Shown: piece after piece, positions 54,214 through 63,525 of the stretch
Layout of the letters: every line of letters starts with the position of its first letter
Numbering within the stretch: position 1 is the stretch's first letter
The notes under the pieces: generated by a model
Database searches by the model: none
Seen by the model: only the letters and a program-made list of their open reading frames with translations
Told to the model about the DNA's origin: nothing
Program-made: the position numbers and the translations under genes
Assembly (NCBI RefSeq): GCF_015291625.1
Contig: NZ_CP030047.1
Location: forward strand, 1,488,001 to 1,552,000
Source of the DNA: Bradyrhizobium sp. CCBAU 53421
GTDB taxonomy: Bacteria > Pseudomonadota > Alphaproteobacteria > Rhizobiales > Xanthobacteraceae
Direction: 5' to 3'
DNA length: 64,000 nucleotides

Positions 54214-54633
54214 TCAGTTCAGCTCCTTCAGATAGGCGATGATCAGGGCGCGGGTTTCGGGCCTCGCCTGCCGATAGGCCATCACGGCGCCGGGGATCAC
54301 CTCTTGTGGATTGGTCAGCCAGGCATCGAGCCTCGTGTCGTCCCAGACGAAGTCAGCCTTGGCGAAGCCCGCGGAATATTTGAAGCCGTCGGCTTGACCA
54401 GCATGGCGGCCGACGATCTTGGACAGCGACGGTCCCTGCCGGACGGGATCCGATGTGTTGGTGGTGTGGCAGGTCGCGCATTGCTGCTTGAACAGCGTCG
54501 CCCCGTCGGGCGGCTTGGCGGCGGGCAGGGGCATCTGCGCAGCCGTCATTTGCACTGCAAACATCGCGCTGCAAAATCCCAGCGCCAACGTCCACCTTGC
54601 CGTCCATTTGGCGCGCAGCTTTGTCATATACAT
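54214..54633 (-). CDS. Monohaem c-type cytochrome
   Basis: The 139-residue protein has a signal peptide (WTLALGFCSAMFAVQMTAA) and one haem site CATCH, with a likely distal Met in AVMAYRQ. ATG 54633 follows GAGGCGG. It probably accepts electrons from the GMC dehydrogenase in the periplasm. It is the first gene of the four-gene operon. Confidence 0.88.
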   Translation of the reverse strand: MYMTKLRAKWTARWTLALGFCSAMFAVQMTAAQMPLPAAKPPDGATLFKQQCATCHTTNTSDPVRQGPSLSKIVGRHAGQADGFKYSAGFAKADFVWDDTRLDAWLTNPQEVIPGAVMAYRQARPETRALIIAYLKELN

Positions 54634-54936
54634 CACCGCCTCTGTGCGATGACTGTAGGAGGCCGAAATCGGCCGTTGGTAGTAGCGGGCTGTTTCACAG
54701 CAGAACAAAGCTGGGCGACGATCTGGCGCGGAACCGGTCGCTGCCGCATATGCGGACGACAAATCCGCAAAATGACCGCGAAATCCCTGCACGATCACCA
54801 CACGACGCAGCTTGCATTGCGTGTGCGCCGTTTGCGGAAAATTCAGTCTCGCGCGATGGGGTTCAGGATCGGCGCTGCAAACGGCGCACGACCCGCGCCG
54901 CTCCGTCCATCGTCAATCAAAGTCCAGGAGAAATGG
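54634..54936. other. Divergent intergenic region (303 bp) upstream of the cytochrome c operon
   Basis: It should hold the promoters of the cytochrome operon and the small secreted protein gene. No repeat or convincing operator was recognised. Confidence 0.45.
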
Positions 54937-55245
54937 ATGACGTTTGCAAAAACCAGCGTGCTCGCCCTTGCCATCTCGGCCGCGATGGCCGGTCCCGTCC
55001 TGGCTCAGGGGACGGCTGCACCGGGCACCCAGCTTCGCGGCGGTGCAGCGGGCACAGGAACGGTGCAGCAAGGTGGCGGCATGTCCGGCAGCGGCGATGA
55101 GGAAATGGCGGCGCAGCCGACTTCGCCGACGCAAAAGAGCGGTGCCACTGCCAAGTCCAAGGGAACGGTCGGCAGCAGCAGCGGCCACGCGACGACACCG
55201 AAGTCCGGTGGTTCCGAGATGGCGCCTGGAACCAAGAAGTACTGA
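54937..55245 (+). CDS. Small exported Gly/Ser/Thr-rich protein
   Basis: The 102-residue protein has AGGAG seven bases ahead of ATG 54937 and a signal peptide (KTSVLALAISAAMAGPVLA). The mature part is low-complexity (Gly, Ser, Thr, Ala, Lys). It is probably periplasmic or envelope-associated. The function is unknown. Confidence 0.7.
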   Translation: MTFAKTSVLALAISAAMAGPVLAQGTAAPGTQLRGGAAGTGTVQQGGGMSGSGDEEMAAQPTSPTQKSGATAKSKGTVGSSSGHATTPKSGGSEMAPGTKKY

Positions 55246-55303
55246 GCAGTCTCGGTTCTGATCAATCAGAACCAGAGTTCTGGCTGCTTGCTCTAACGGG
55301 TTT

Positions 55304-55338
55304 TCTTCGCGCGAACCGGCATCCGCTTCGCGCGAAGA
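55304..55338. repeat. Palindromic repeat with TCTTCGCGCGAA arms
   Basis: Arms TCTTCGCGCGAA (55304-55315) and TTCGCGCGAAGA (55327-55338) are inverse copies, just past the arfB stop. It may also serve as a terminator. Confidence 0.7.
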
Positions 55339-55342
55339 CGCT

Positions 55343-55762
55343 CTAATCGTCGAACCGGCGCGTGCCGCGGCCGGCCTTGACATCGCTGCGGCGTTTCTTG
55401 CCTTCGAGCCGGCGTTGCTTGGAGCCGAGCGTCGGCTTGGTCGGCCGCCGCGGTGTCGGCCGCACCATCGCTTCCTTCAGCATCTCGAGCAGCCGCTCGA
55501 TCGCGTCGGCGCGATTGCGCTCCTGGGTGCGAAACCGAAATGCCTGGATCACGATCACGCCGTCCTTGGTCATGCGGCTGCCGGCAAGCCGCGCCAGCCG
55601 CTGCGCGGCATCCGGCGGCAGCACGATCTTCATCGTGTCGAAGCGGAGCTGGGCTGCGGTCGAGACCTTGTTGACGTTCTGCCCGCCCGGACCGGAGGCG
55701 CGGACAAAGACGATCTCAATGTCGTTCTCGTCGATCGTAAGGTCGCGGGACACCCGCAGCAT
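55343..55762 (-). CDS. arfB: Alternative ribosome-rescue factor / peptidyl-tRNA hydrolase ArfB
   Basis: The 139-residue protein has the release-factor GGQ motif in VRASGPGGQNVNKVSTAAQLRF and a basic C-terminal tail (SKQRRLEGKKRRSDVKAGRGTRR) that enters the mRNA channel. It releases peptides from stalled ribosomes. ATG 55762 is the family start. Confidence 0.92.
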   Translation of the reverse strand: MLRVSRDLTIDENDIEIVFVRASGPGGQNVNKVSTAAQLRFDTMKIVLPPDAAQRLARLAGSRMTKDGVIVIQAFRFRTQERNRADAIERLLEMLKEAMVRPTPRRPTKPTLGSKQRRLEGKKRRSDVKAGRGTRRFDD

Positions 55763-56079
55763 GACATCACCCGGCGGAGGGAAGAATCGGCGGCCGCAGG
55801 ATAGCGGGTTTGGCTGTGCTTGGGTGGCGTTGATGCAGTGTTCGTTGCGTCTGCGTTCGGAGTTCGCGGCCACCCCTCTCCCCACCCTCCCCCAGAAGGG
55901 GGGAGGGAGCCCATCCGCCTGTGCTTCCCTTACGCTATCTCAAACCTCTCAAACGCCTGTTATGACGCGATGTGAGGTGAGCACGCCTCTCAGGCTCCCT
56001 CCCCCCTTGCGGGGGAGGGTGGGGAGAGGGGTGGCCACAACGGTGGTGTATGAAAGAAGCGGACGCGCGCCGAACCGCC
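55763..56079. other. Gene-free stretch between arfB and the M16 peptidase genes (317 bp)
   Basis: Most of it is a long inverted pair of C-rich/G-rich repeats (55868-56036); no gene is visible. Confidence 0.6.
55868..56036. repeat. Inverted pair of CCCCTCTCCCCACCCTCCCCC-class repeats
   Basis: Arms of about 26 bp, GGCCACCCCTCTCCCC-type (from 55868) and its inverse (ending at 56036), each contain a smaller hairpin. The right arm and its flank (GTGAGGTGAGCACGCCTCTC) match the element at 27652-27711. Confidence 0.88.
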
Positions 56080-57444
56080 TCAGTTCGCCTTCGGCGGCGC
56101 CGAGACCGGCTGCGCGGCGGCTTGCGGGGCGCGGCCGACGATCACGGTGAGCAGGCCGTTGCCCCACAACCGTTTTGAGACCCGCTTGACGTCGTCGAGC
56201 GTCACCGCATCGACGATGGCGCTGCGCTTCTCGATATAGTCGATCGGCAGCTTGTCGAGCTGGTATTGCAGCATCGCCTGCGCGAGCTTGGAGGAGGTGT
56301 CGAGCGCCAGCATCTGCGAGCCCTTCAGATAGGACTTCGCCTCGTCGAGCTCTTGCTGCGTCGGACCTTGCTCGGCGATGCGGCGGATCTCCGCATCGAT
56401 CGCATCGACGGTCTCGCCGGCGCGGTCGGCGCGGGTGCCGGTGTTGCCGATGAACAGCGCGGAGTGATCCATCCACAGCAGCGCGTCATAGATCGAGTAG
56501 GCCAGCCCGCGCTTCTCGCGCACTTCCTTGTACAGCCGCGACGACAGCCCGCCGCCGCCGAGAATGTGGTTCACCACATAGGCGGCCATGAAATCCGGAT
56601 CGTGCCTGTTGATGCCGGGGCCGCCGAAGGTGACGACGGTCTGCGGCACGTCGAGCGGGACGAAGGCGCGCTGCGGCGGCTTGGTCGCCACGACGTCGGG
56701 GATCGGCGTCAGTTCGGCCTTGGCCGGCAGGCCGCCAAAAGTCTTGTCCAGCAGCTTGCCGAGCGTATCGGCATCGACGTCGCCGACCACGGCGATCCGT
56801 AGCGTATCCTTGGCGATGATGCGGCGGACATAGTCCTTCAGATCGGCGATCTCGATGGTCGGCACGCTCTCCAGCGTCCCGGTCGCCGTCCTGCCATAGG
56901 GATGATCGCCGAAGGCGAGCTCGAGGAACTTGCGCCCGGACAGCGAGGACGGATTGGTCGATTCGCGGCGCAGGTTCGAGATCACCTGGGCGCGGATGCG
57001 TTCGACGTCCTTCGGCTCGAACCGCGGCGAAGCCAGCGCCATCCGCAGCAGGTCGTAGGCCTCGTCCTTGTTGTCCTTGAGCATGCGCAGCGAGCCGCGG
57101 AACTGATCGCGGTTGGACTGGAAGCTGAGCTCGATGGCGCGGCGCTCGAGCCGCTCATGATAGGTCTTGGAATCGAGATCGCCGGAGCCCTCGTCGAGCA
57201 GGTCGGCGACCAGATTGCCGACGCCGGGCTTGCCGGGCGGATCCTGGCTGGCGCCGCCGCCGAAGGAATATTCCATCGCGATCAGCGGCACGGTCGCGTC
57301 CTGCACGAACCACGCCTCGATGCCGCCGGGCGACACCAGCCGCTGGATCTTGGCCGCGGCCTGCGAGGGCACTGAGGACAGCGTCAGCATCGCGGCGCAG
57401 GCGCCGCCGATCAGCGCCGCGCGGCGGGTAATGAAATAGGTCAC
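56080..57444 (-). CDS. M16 family peptidase-like protein, inactive partner subunit
   Basis: The 454-residue exported protein (signal TRRAALIGGACAAMLTLSSVPSQA) has the M16 fold, but the zinc motif HxxEH is replaced by NLVAD (Asn77, Ala80, Asp81). It probably pairs with the active M16 peptidase encoded directly upstream, with which it overlaps by ATGA. The pair would act in the periplasm on peptides or proteins. Confidence 0.9.
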   Translation of the reverse strand: MTYFITRRAALIGGACAAMLTLSSVPSQAAAKIQRLVSPGGIEAWFVQDATVPLIAMEYSFGGGASQDPPGKPGVGNLVADLLDEGSGDLDSKTYHERLERRAIELSFQSNRDQFRGSLRMLKDNKDEAYDLLRMALASPRFEPKDVERIRAQVISNLRRESTNPSSLSGRKFLELAFGDHPYGRTATGTLESVPTIEIADLKDYVRRIIAKDTLRIAVVGDVDADTLGKLLDKTFGGLPAKAELTPIPDVVATKPPQRAFVPLDVPQTVVTFGGPGINRHDPDFMAAYVVNHILGGGGLSSRLYKEVREKRGLAYSIYDALLWMDHSALFIGNTGTRADRAGETVDAIDAEIRRIAEQGPTQQELDEAKSYLKGSQMLALDTSSKLAQAMLQYQLDKLPIDYIEKRSAIVDAVTLDDVKRVSKRLWGNGLLTVIVGRAPQAAAQPVSAPPKAN

Positions 57445-58832
57445 GAGCGCTTCTCCTCGCGTTTCGGCGCAGTATCCTTGATCAGATAGCCGGTCACCGA
57501 CCGCTTCTTGTCGAGCCAGGTGGCGGCAGCAGCGCGCACCTGCTCGGCGGTGACGGCGCGGATACGTTCCGGCCAGCTCCTGATGTCGTCGATGCTGAGC
57601 CCGGTGGTCAGCGCGCCGCCATACCAGCGCGCCAGCGTCGCCTGGTTGTCCTGGGCGTAGATCGCCTCCGCGATGAGCTGGGTCTTGACCCGCTCGAGAT
57701 CCTCGGCGCGCGCGGGGTTCTGCGCGAGATCGGCGATCACCTTGTCGATCGCGTCCTCGATCTGCGCGAACTCGACGCCCGGCTTCGGCGTCACCGAGAT
57801 CGAGTACTGCGACGGGTCGAGCGCGGTGCCCTGATAGCCGGCGCCGGTCGAGATCGCGAGGCCCTTGTCGATCACCAGCGAGCGATAGAGGTAGGAGTTG
57901 GCGCCGCCGCCCATCAATTGCGCGAGCACATCGAGCGCCTGGCTCTCGCCCGCCGCCGCCGTGGTCGCCGAGGGCACCAGATAATAGCGGCGCAGGCTCG
58001 GCTGCTCGACGCGGGGATCCGACAGCGTCACGGTGCGCGGTGCGGCCGGGGTCGGCTCCTGCGGCCGGACGCGCTTCTCGGGGATCGCGCGTTGCGCCGG
58101 AATCGGGCCGAAATTCTTCTCGACCAGCGGGCGGATATCCTTGACGTCGACGTCGCCGGCGATGACCAGGATCGCGTTGTTCGGCGCATAGAAGCGGCGG
58201 TAGAAGGCGAGCGCATCCTCACGGTCGAGCTTCTCGATCTCCTGGTGCCAGCCGATCACCGGCCGGCCGTAGGGATGGTTGAGATAGAGCGCGGCCATGA
58301 TCTGCTCGGTGAGCCTTGCATCCGGGTTGTTGGCGACCCGCATGTTGAACTCCTCGAGCACGACGTCGCGCTCGGGCAGCACGTTCTCGTCCTTCAGGAT
58401 CAGGCCGGTCATGCGGTCGGCCTCGAACTCCATCATGGTGGGCAGCTGCTCGCGCGGCACGCGCTGGAAGTAGCCGGTGTAGTCGTTGGAGGTGAAGGCG
58501 TTCTCGTTGCCGCCGACGCGCAGCACGGTCTGCGAGAACTCGCCGGCCGGGTGCTTGGCGGTGCCCTTGAACATCAGATGCTCGAGGAAATGCGCGAGGC
58601 CGGATTTGCCGGGCGTCTCGTCGGCGGAGCCGACCTTGTACCAGATCATCTGCGTCACCACCGGTGTGCGGTGATCGGGGATCACCACGACCTGCAGGCC
58701 GTTGTCGAGCGTGAAGCTCGCGGGGCGTTCCGAGGTGACGGTGGTCTGGGCGCGGAGGCCGGTGCCCGACAGCGGGATCGTTGAGACAAACGCGGCAGCG
58801 AACAGGGCAATCGATCGGCGTGAGGGCATCAT
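57441..58832 (-). CDS. M16 family zinc peptidase, active subunit
   Basis: The 463-residue exported protein has HFLEH (His81, Glu84, His85), the inverted zincin motif, and the M16 pattern MMEFEADRMTGLIL and GNENAFTSNDYTGYF. It is probably a periplasmic metallopeptidase. ATG 58832 has AAGGA upstream; 58829 is equally possible. It is coupled to the inactive partner gene. Confidence 0.92.
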   Translation of the reverse strand: MMPSRRSIALFAAAFVSTIPLSGTGLRAQTTVTSERPASFTLDNGLQVVVIPDHRTPVVTQMIWYKVGSADETPGKSGLAHFLEHLMFKGTAKHPAGEFSQTVLRVGGNENAFTSNDYTGYFQRVPREQLPTMMEFEADRMTGLILKDENVLPERDVVLEEFNMRVANNPDARLTEQIMAALYLNHPYGRPVIGWHQEIEKLDREDALAFYRRFYAPNNAILVIAGDVDVKDIRPLVEKNFGPIPAQRAIPEKRVRPQEPTPAAPRTVTLSDPRVEQPSLRRYYLVPSATTAAAGESQALDVLAQLMGGGANSYLYRSLVIDKGLAISTGAGYQGTALDPSQYSISVTPKPGVEFAQIEDAIDKVIADLAQNPARAEDLERVKTQLIAEAIYAQDNQATLARWYGGALTTGLSIDDIRSWPERIRAVTAEQVRAAAATWLDKKRSVTGYLIKDTAPKREEKRS

Positions 58833-58987
58833 GATCCTTATGGAAGCCTGGACGGACTGCCGGGCATGAAAGACGCCATCGTACACGGTGCAGTCCGTGC
58901 CAGTCGTCACGAAGCGGAGAGACGGACGTCCCCCCGCATTAAGCTTTGCTCATGCCGGCCCCAGGCAGACCAGAAGCAGACCAGGCG

Positions 58988-59719
58988 TCACTGAATCGGT
59001 TTTCCGGTCATGACGTCGTACTGGCCCTCGTTCACCTTCGGCGCCATCGGTCCGGTGCCGTAGGCAAAGCCCGAGGACGGGGTCTGGTAACCTGGCGGCG
59101 GCTCGGTCAGCGAGTCTCGGGTCGGCTCACCCTTGAACGGCTTGGACTCGCTGCTGTTTCCCTTGAACATGCCGAGCAGGCCGCCGGTGTAACCGAGCTG
59201 GCTCGGCATCAGCGACGGATTGGTGTTCGAACCCGGCTCAAGCGGCTCCTTGCGTCCCTCGGTGGCAGTCTGCTGCTTGCGGCCCGCCTCGATCTCGGCC
59301 GGCGTCAACGCCACCGCCGACTCCCACGGCTCTTTCTTGACTTCCTTCTTGCGCGCGGCGATCGCAGCCTTGCGTGCCGCGATATCAGGGTCCTTCGGCC
59401 AGTTCGGCGCGTTGACCTGGGCGGCCGAGGCGGGCGGCGGCAGGTCGAGCTTCGGCGGCACCACCAGCGGCGAGCGCTCGCGATAATCGATGCCCTTGCT
59501 GGCGGCACTCTTGGCGCCGAGCCCGGTCATCAGATTGTCGATGATCCGCTCTTCGAAGGTCAGGCCGTCATCGCCGTCATCTTCATCGTCGCCGGCGCGA
59601 ACCGGGCCCGCTGCCATCACGAGGCCGATCCCGGCCGCAACGAACGCCAGGCGCAGGCCGCGCATCAGCGGCAGGGAGGACGTCTCGATCAGGTAAAAGC
59701 GGGCTTTGGTGCTGCGCAT
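58988..59719 (-). CDS. Exported hypothetical protein
   Basis: The 243-residue protein has a hydrophobic N-terminal export segment (GLRLAFVAAGIGLVMAAGPVRA), then an acidic stretch (GDDEDDGDDG), LTFEERIIDNLMTGLGAK and a Pro/Lys-rich body. No domain was recognised; this type is conserved near lspA in related genomes as far as recalled. It lies downstream of lspA in the same direction. Confidence 0.7.
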   Translation of the reverse strand: MRSTKARFYLIETSSLPLMRGLRLAFVAAGIGLVMAAGPVRAGDDEDDGDDGLTFEERIIDNLMTGLGAKSAASKGIDYRERSPLVVPPKLDLPPPASAAQVNAPNWPKDPDIAARKAAIAARKKEVKKEPWESAVALTPAEIEAGRKQQTATEGRKEPLEPGSNTNPSLMPSQLGYTGGLLGMFKGNSSESKPFKGEPTRDSLTEPPPGYQTPSSGFAYGTGPMAPKVNEGQYDVMTGKPIQ

Positions 59720-59819
59720 CGCGCTATCCCCATTTCAAAATTCGCCAAAGCGATCACTGGCTTAGCGCTCAGTTCCGCTGGGTGCAGGTCGGCCGCCGAC
59801 CGGCTCGTATCGGCCGGGA

Positions 59820-60317
59820 TCAGGGCGCTTTTACGGCGGGGGTCCCCATGATGGAATCATACAATAGGGCCGCCACACCAGCAACGATCGCCACATCGGC
59901 AAGGTTGAATACGTACCAATTGAAGGTTTTTCCCCCGATCTCGACATGAAACAGGGCAAAATCGACCACCGCGCCATAGGCGAAGCGGTCGATGCCGTTC
60001 CCGATGGCTCCGCCGATGATCAGGCCGAGCGACACCGTCGCGAGCCAGGTCCGCGACCGCGCCATCCAGATCGCCAGCGCGATCACGGCGGCGGCCTTGA
60101 TCACCATCAGCAGGATCTGGGCCGATGGGGTCTCGCTCTGAAACCAGCCGAAGCTGATGCCGGGATTCCAGGCCAGCACCAGGTCGAAAAACGGCGTCAC
60201 CTCGACCGCGCCGCGATGGGCGATGCCGAAGACATAGAGCAGCCAGAGCTTGGAGGCCTGGTCGGCGATCAGGGTGACGACCGCCGCCAGCACGCCGGCG
60301 CGAACGGGAGGGCTCAA
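59820..60317 (-). CDS. lspA: Prolipoprotein signal peptidase LspA
   Basis: The ~165-residue inner-membrane enzyme has about four transmembrane segments and the catalytic-Asp motifs in [15 protein letters not shown] and FNLADVAI. It cuts lipoprotein signals. TTG 60317 overlaps the ileS stop (TTGA) and has a G-rich stretch upstream; ATG 60341 is an alternative. Confidence 0.92.
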   Translation of the reverse strand: MSPPVRAGVLAAVVTLIADQASKLWLLYVFGIAHRGAVEVTPFFDLVLAWNPGISFGWFQSETPSAQILLMVIKAAAVIALAIWMARSRTWLATVSLGLIIGGAIGNGIDRFAYGAVVDFALFHVEIGGKTFNWYVFNLADVAIVAGVAALLYDSIMGTPAVKAP

Positions 60318-63313
60318 GCCGTGACCCCCAGCGCCTTCCATTCGCGCAGCGCTTGCGCGTCGCGCGGCGAGACGTCGGGATATTCGGGATCCGCGCCGAC
60401 CGTCGGGAGGATCTTCCACGAGCGCGCGCATTTGATGCCGACGGCCTTCTCGACCATCACGGCGACGCCGGGCACGGCATCCAGGCGGAACGCCGTGGCC
60501 GGGGCCTCGCCCTCGCGCACCTCGTAGTTCGAGGTGATGCAGACCTCGGCGAGATCGATGTCGAACAGCGTTGCCATCGTCTCGCGGTCGGCGATGTAGA
60601 TCACCGGCGACGCCTCGAGCGACGAGCCGATCCGCTTGGCCGCGCGCTCGAGCTCGAGCGCGCCGGTGACGACGCGGCGGACGTTGCGGATCGTCTCCCA
60701 CTTTGCGGCGAGGGCATCGTCGCGGAATTGCTCGAGACCTTCGGGGAACAGCGTCAGATGCACCGAGGGCTCGGCGTGCGGCCGGTACATCCGCCAGGCT
60801 TCGTCGGTGGTGAAGCTCAGGATCGGCGCCAGCCATTTCAGGATCGCGTCGCAGAGCAGGTCGATCGTGGTCAGCGCCGCCTTGCGTGCCACCGAGGATG
60901 GCGGGTCGCAATACAGCGTGTCCTTGCGGATGTCGAAGTAGAACGCCGACAGCTCGGAGTTCATGAAGGCGGCGAGCGTTGCGACCACGGTCTTGTAGTC
61001 GAACGCGGCGTAGGCCGCGCGGATGGTCTCGGTGTGGCCGGCCAGTTCGTGCAGCATCAGCCGCTCGAGCTCGGGCATCTCGGCGAAGGCGACCTTCTCG
61101 CTCGGCTTGAAGTGATGCAGCGTGCCGAGCATCCAGCGGATCGAGTTGCGCAGCTTGCGATAGGTCTCGATGGTATTCTTCAGGATCTCCGGCCCGATGC
61201 GCTGGTCGTCGGCGTAATCGGTGGCGCAGACCCACAGGCGCAGGATATCCGCACCCGAATCCTTGATCACCTTCTGCGGCTCGACCGTGTTGCCGAGCGA
61301 CTTCGACATCTTGCGGCCGTTCTCGTCGAGCGTGAAGCCGTGGGTGAGCACGATGTCATACGGCGCGCGCCCGCGCGTGCCGGCGCTCTCCAGCAGCGAC
61401 GAGTGGAACCAGCCGCGATGCTGGTCGCTTCCTTCGAGATACATCACGGTGTCATTGCCGCCATCGACCTTGCGGACGATGTTGCCGAGCTGCGGGAAGT
61501 TCTGGCGGTCTTCCAGCACGAAGGCATGGGTCGAGCCGGAATCGAACCAGACGTCGCAGATGTCGTCGACCTTCTTCCAGTTTTCCGATGCGCGGCTCCC
61601 GAGGAAGCGCTCGCGGGCGCCATCCATGTACCAGGCGTCGGCGCCTTCCTCCATGAACGCCTCGGTGATGCGCTGGTTGACGACCTCGTCCTGCAGGATC
61701 TCGGCCGAGCCGTCGCTGTTCTCGCGCACGAAAACCGCGATCGGCACGCCCCAGGCGCGCTGGCGCGAGATCACCCAGTCCGGCCGGTTGGCGATCATGC
61801 CGTTGATGCGGTTCTCGCCGGCCGGCGGCACCCATTGGGTGACCGAGATCGCCTGCAGCGCGCGGGCGCGCAGCGTGTCGCCCTTCTTGGCGTGGCCGTT
61901 CTCCGCGATGTCCTTGTCCATCGCGATGAACCATTGCGGCGTGTTGCGGAAGATCACCGGCTTCTTGGAGCGCCAGGAATGCGGATACTGGTGCTTGAGG
62001 CGGCCGCGTGCCAGCAGCTTGCCGGCCTCGATCAGAGCCTTGATGACAGCTTCGTTGGCGTCGCCCTTCTCGCCCTTGTCGTTGAGCACGCGCTTGCCGG
62101 TGAAGCCCGGCGCCTGCGCGGTGTAGGCGCCGTTCTCGTCGACGGTGTAGGGGATCGCAGTCGGGATGCCGCGCGCATCGAGCTCGCGGGTGTTGGCCGT
62201 CCAGACGTCGAAGTCCTCGCGGCCGTGGCTCGGTGCGGTGTGCACGAAGCCGGTGCCGGTGTCGTCGGTGACATGTTCGCCGGCGAGCAGCGGCACGGTG
62301 AATTCGTAGCCGCCGCCAAAGCCGCGCAGCGGATGGGCGCATTCCACCGCGTCCAGCGTGTCGCCGGGAATATCGCGGACCTTCTCATAGGAGGTGACGC
62401 GCGCCTGCTTGAACACCTCCGCGGCGAGCGCATCGGCCAGGATCAGGAGATCGCCGGTCTTCGCCCAATTGTCGGCGGGCGCATCGGTCACCTTGTAGAG
62501 GCCGTAGGCGATCTTCGGCGAGAACGAGATCGCGCGGTTGCCGGGCAGCGTCCACGGCGTGGTGGTCCAGATCACGACCGAGGCATTGGCCAGCGCGCCA
62601 TGCGCCGGCGAGGTGACCGGAAATTTCACCCACACCATGTCGGAAGTGTAGTCCTCGTATTCGACCTCGGCTTCGGCCAGCGCGGTCTTCTCCACCACGC
62701 TCCACATCACCGGCTTGGAGCCGCGATACAGCGTGCCGTTGGCGGCGAACTTCATCAGCTCGCGGGCGATCTGCGCTTCGGCCGGATAGCTCATCGTCTG
62801 GTAGGGATGGTCCCAGTCGCCGATGATGCCGAGCCGCTTGAACTCCTCGCGCTGTACGTTGATCCAGTGCGTCGCATAGGCGCGGCATTCCCTGCGGAAC
62901 GCGACCATCGCGGCGGAGTCGCGGAAGTCGGGCTTCGGCTTGCCCTTGGAGCGGTAGTTCTCCTCCTCGATCTTCCATTCGATCGGCAGGCCGTGGCAGT
63001 CCCAGCCCGGCACGTAGTTGGAGTCGAAGCCGAGCATCTGCTGGCTCTTGGTCACGACGTCCTTGAGGATCTTGTTCAGCGCATGGCCGATATGGATGTT
63101 GCCGTTGGCGTAGGGCGGCCCGTCATGCAGCACGAATTTGGCGCGGCGCTCGGCTGCCCGGCGAAGCCTGTCGTAGAGGCCGATGTCGTTCCAGTATTTC
63201 AGGATTTCCGGCTCGCGCTGGGGCAAGCCGGCGCGCATCGGGAATTCCGTCTGCGGCAGGTAAAGGGTCTTGGAATAGTCGTTAGCGTCGGTCTTTTGCG
63301 GCTTGTCGGACAT
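60314..63313 (-). CDS. ileS: Isoleucyl-tRNA synthetase IleS
   Basis: The 999-residue class I synthetase has the HIGH motif in [16 protein letters not shown], the editing domain and the KMSKS motif in [10 protein letters not shown]. The C-terminal zinc site is degenerate (KCARSWKI; later Cys missing). It is translationally coupled to lspA downstream. Confidence 0.98.
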   Translation of the reverse strand: MSDKPQKTDANDYSKTLYLPQTEFPMRAGLPQREPEILKYWNDIGLYDRLRRAAERRAKFVLHDGPPYANGNIHIGHALNKILKDVVTKSQQMLGFDSNYVPGWDCHGLPIEWKIEEENYRSKGKPKPDFRDSAAMVAFRRECRAYATHWINVQREEFKRLGIIGDWDHPYQTMSYPAEAQIARELMKFAANGTLYRGSKPVMWSVVEKTALAEAEVEYEDYTSDMVWVKFPVTSPAHGALANASVVIWTTTPWTLPGNRAISFSPKIAYGLYKVTDAPADNWAKTGDLLILADALAAEVFKQARVTSYEKVRDIPGDTLDAVECAHPLRGFGGGYEFTVPLLAGEHVTDDTGTGFVHTAPSHGREDFDVWTANTRELDARGIPTAIPYTVDENGAYTAQAPGFTGKRVLNDKGEKGDANEAVIKALIEAGKLLARGRLKHQYPHSWRSKKPVIFRNTPQWFIAMDKDIAENGHAKKGDTLRARALQAISVTQWVPPAGENRINGMIANRPDWVISRQRAWGVPIAVFVRENSDGSAEILQDEVVNQRITEAFMEEGADAWYMDGARERFLGSRASENWKKVDDICDVWFDSGSTHAFVLEDRQNFPQLGNIVRKVDGGNDTVMYLEGSDQHRGWFHSSLLESAGTRGRAPYDIVLTHGFTLDENGRKMSKSLGNTVEPQKVIKDSGADILRLWVCATDYADDQRIGPEILKNTIETYRKLRNSIRWMLGTLHHFKPSEKVAFAEMPELERLMLHELAGHTETIRAAYAAFDYKTVVATLAAFMNSELSAFYFDIRKDTLYCDPPSSVARKAALTTIDLLCDAILKWLAPILSFTTDEAWRMYRPHAEPSVHLTLFPEGLEQFRDDALAAKWETIRNVRRVVTGALELERAAKRIGSSLEASPVIYIADRETMATLFDIDLAEVCITSNYEVREGEAPATAFRLDAVPGVAVMVEKAVGIKCARSWKILPTVGADPEYPDVSPRDAQALREWKALGVTA

Positions 63314-63525
63314 GAAGGCTCTGATTTGGCAGGTGCGGGCGCGGATACGCGATCAATCGCGGGTGAAAACGGCGAAAGTCCCGGTCTTGCGCCGAGCCTT
63401 CAGGCTCAGGCGGAAGCCGGGCCGCTAATCCGTATGATGCGCCGCGAAAACATGGGGTTTCCATAGCAGCCAAGCGGGGAAATCGCAAAGCCCCCGCCAC
63501 CTTAAATCCGTCCAAGCCAGGGCCC

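Noticed and set aside
60353..63466. Very long open frame (over 1000 codons) on the plus strand opposite ileS
   Set aside because: It is the GC-bias mirror of ileS; the product has no domain, is Arg/Ala/Gly-rich, and ileS has all catalytic motifs.
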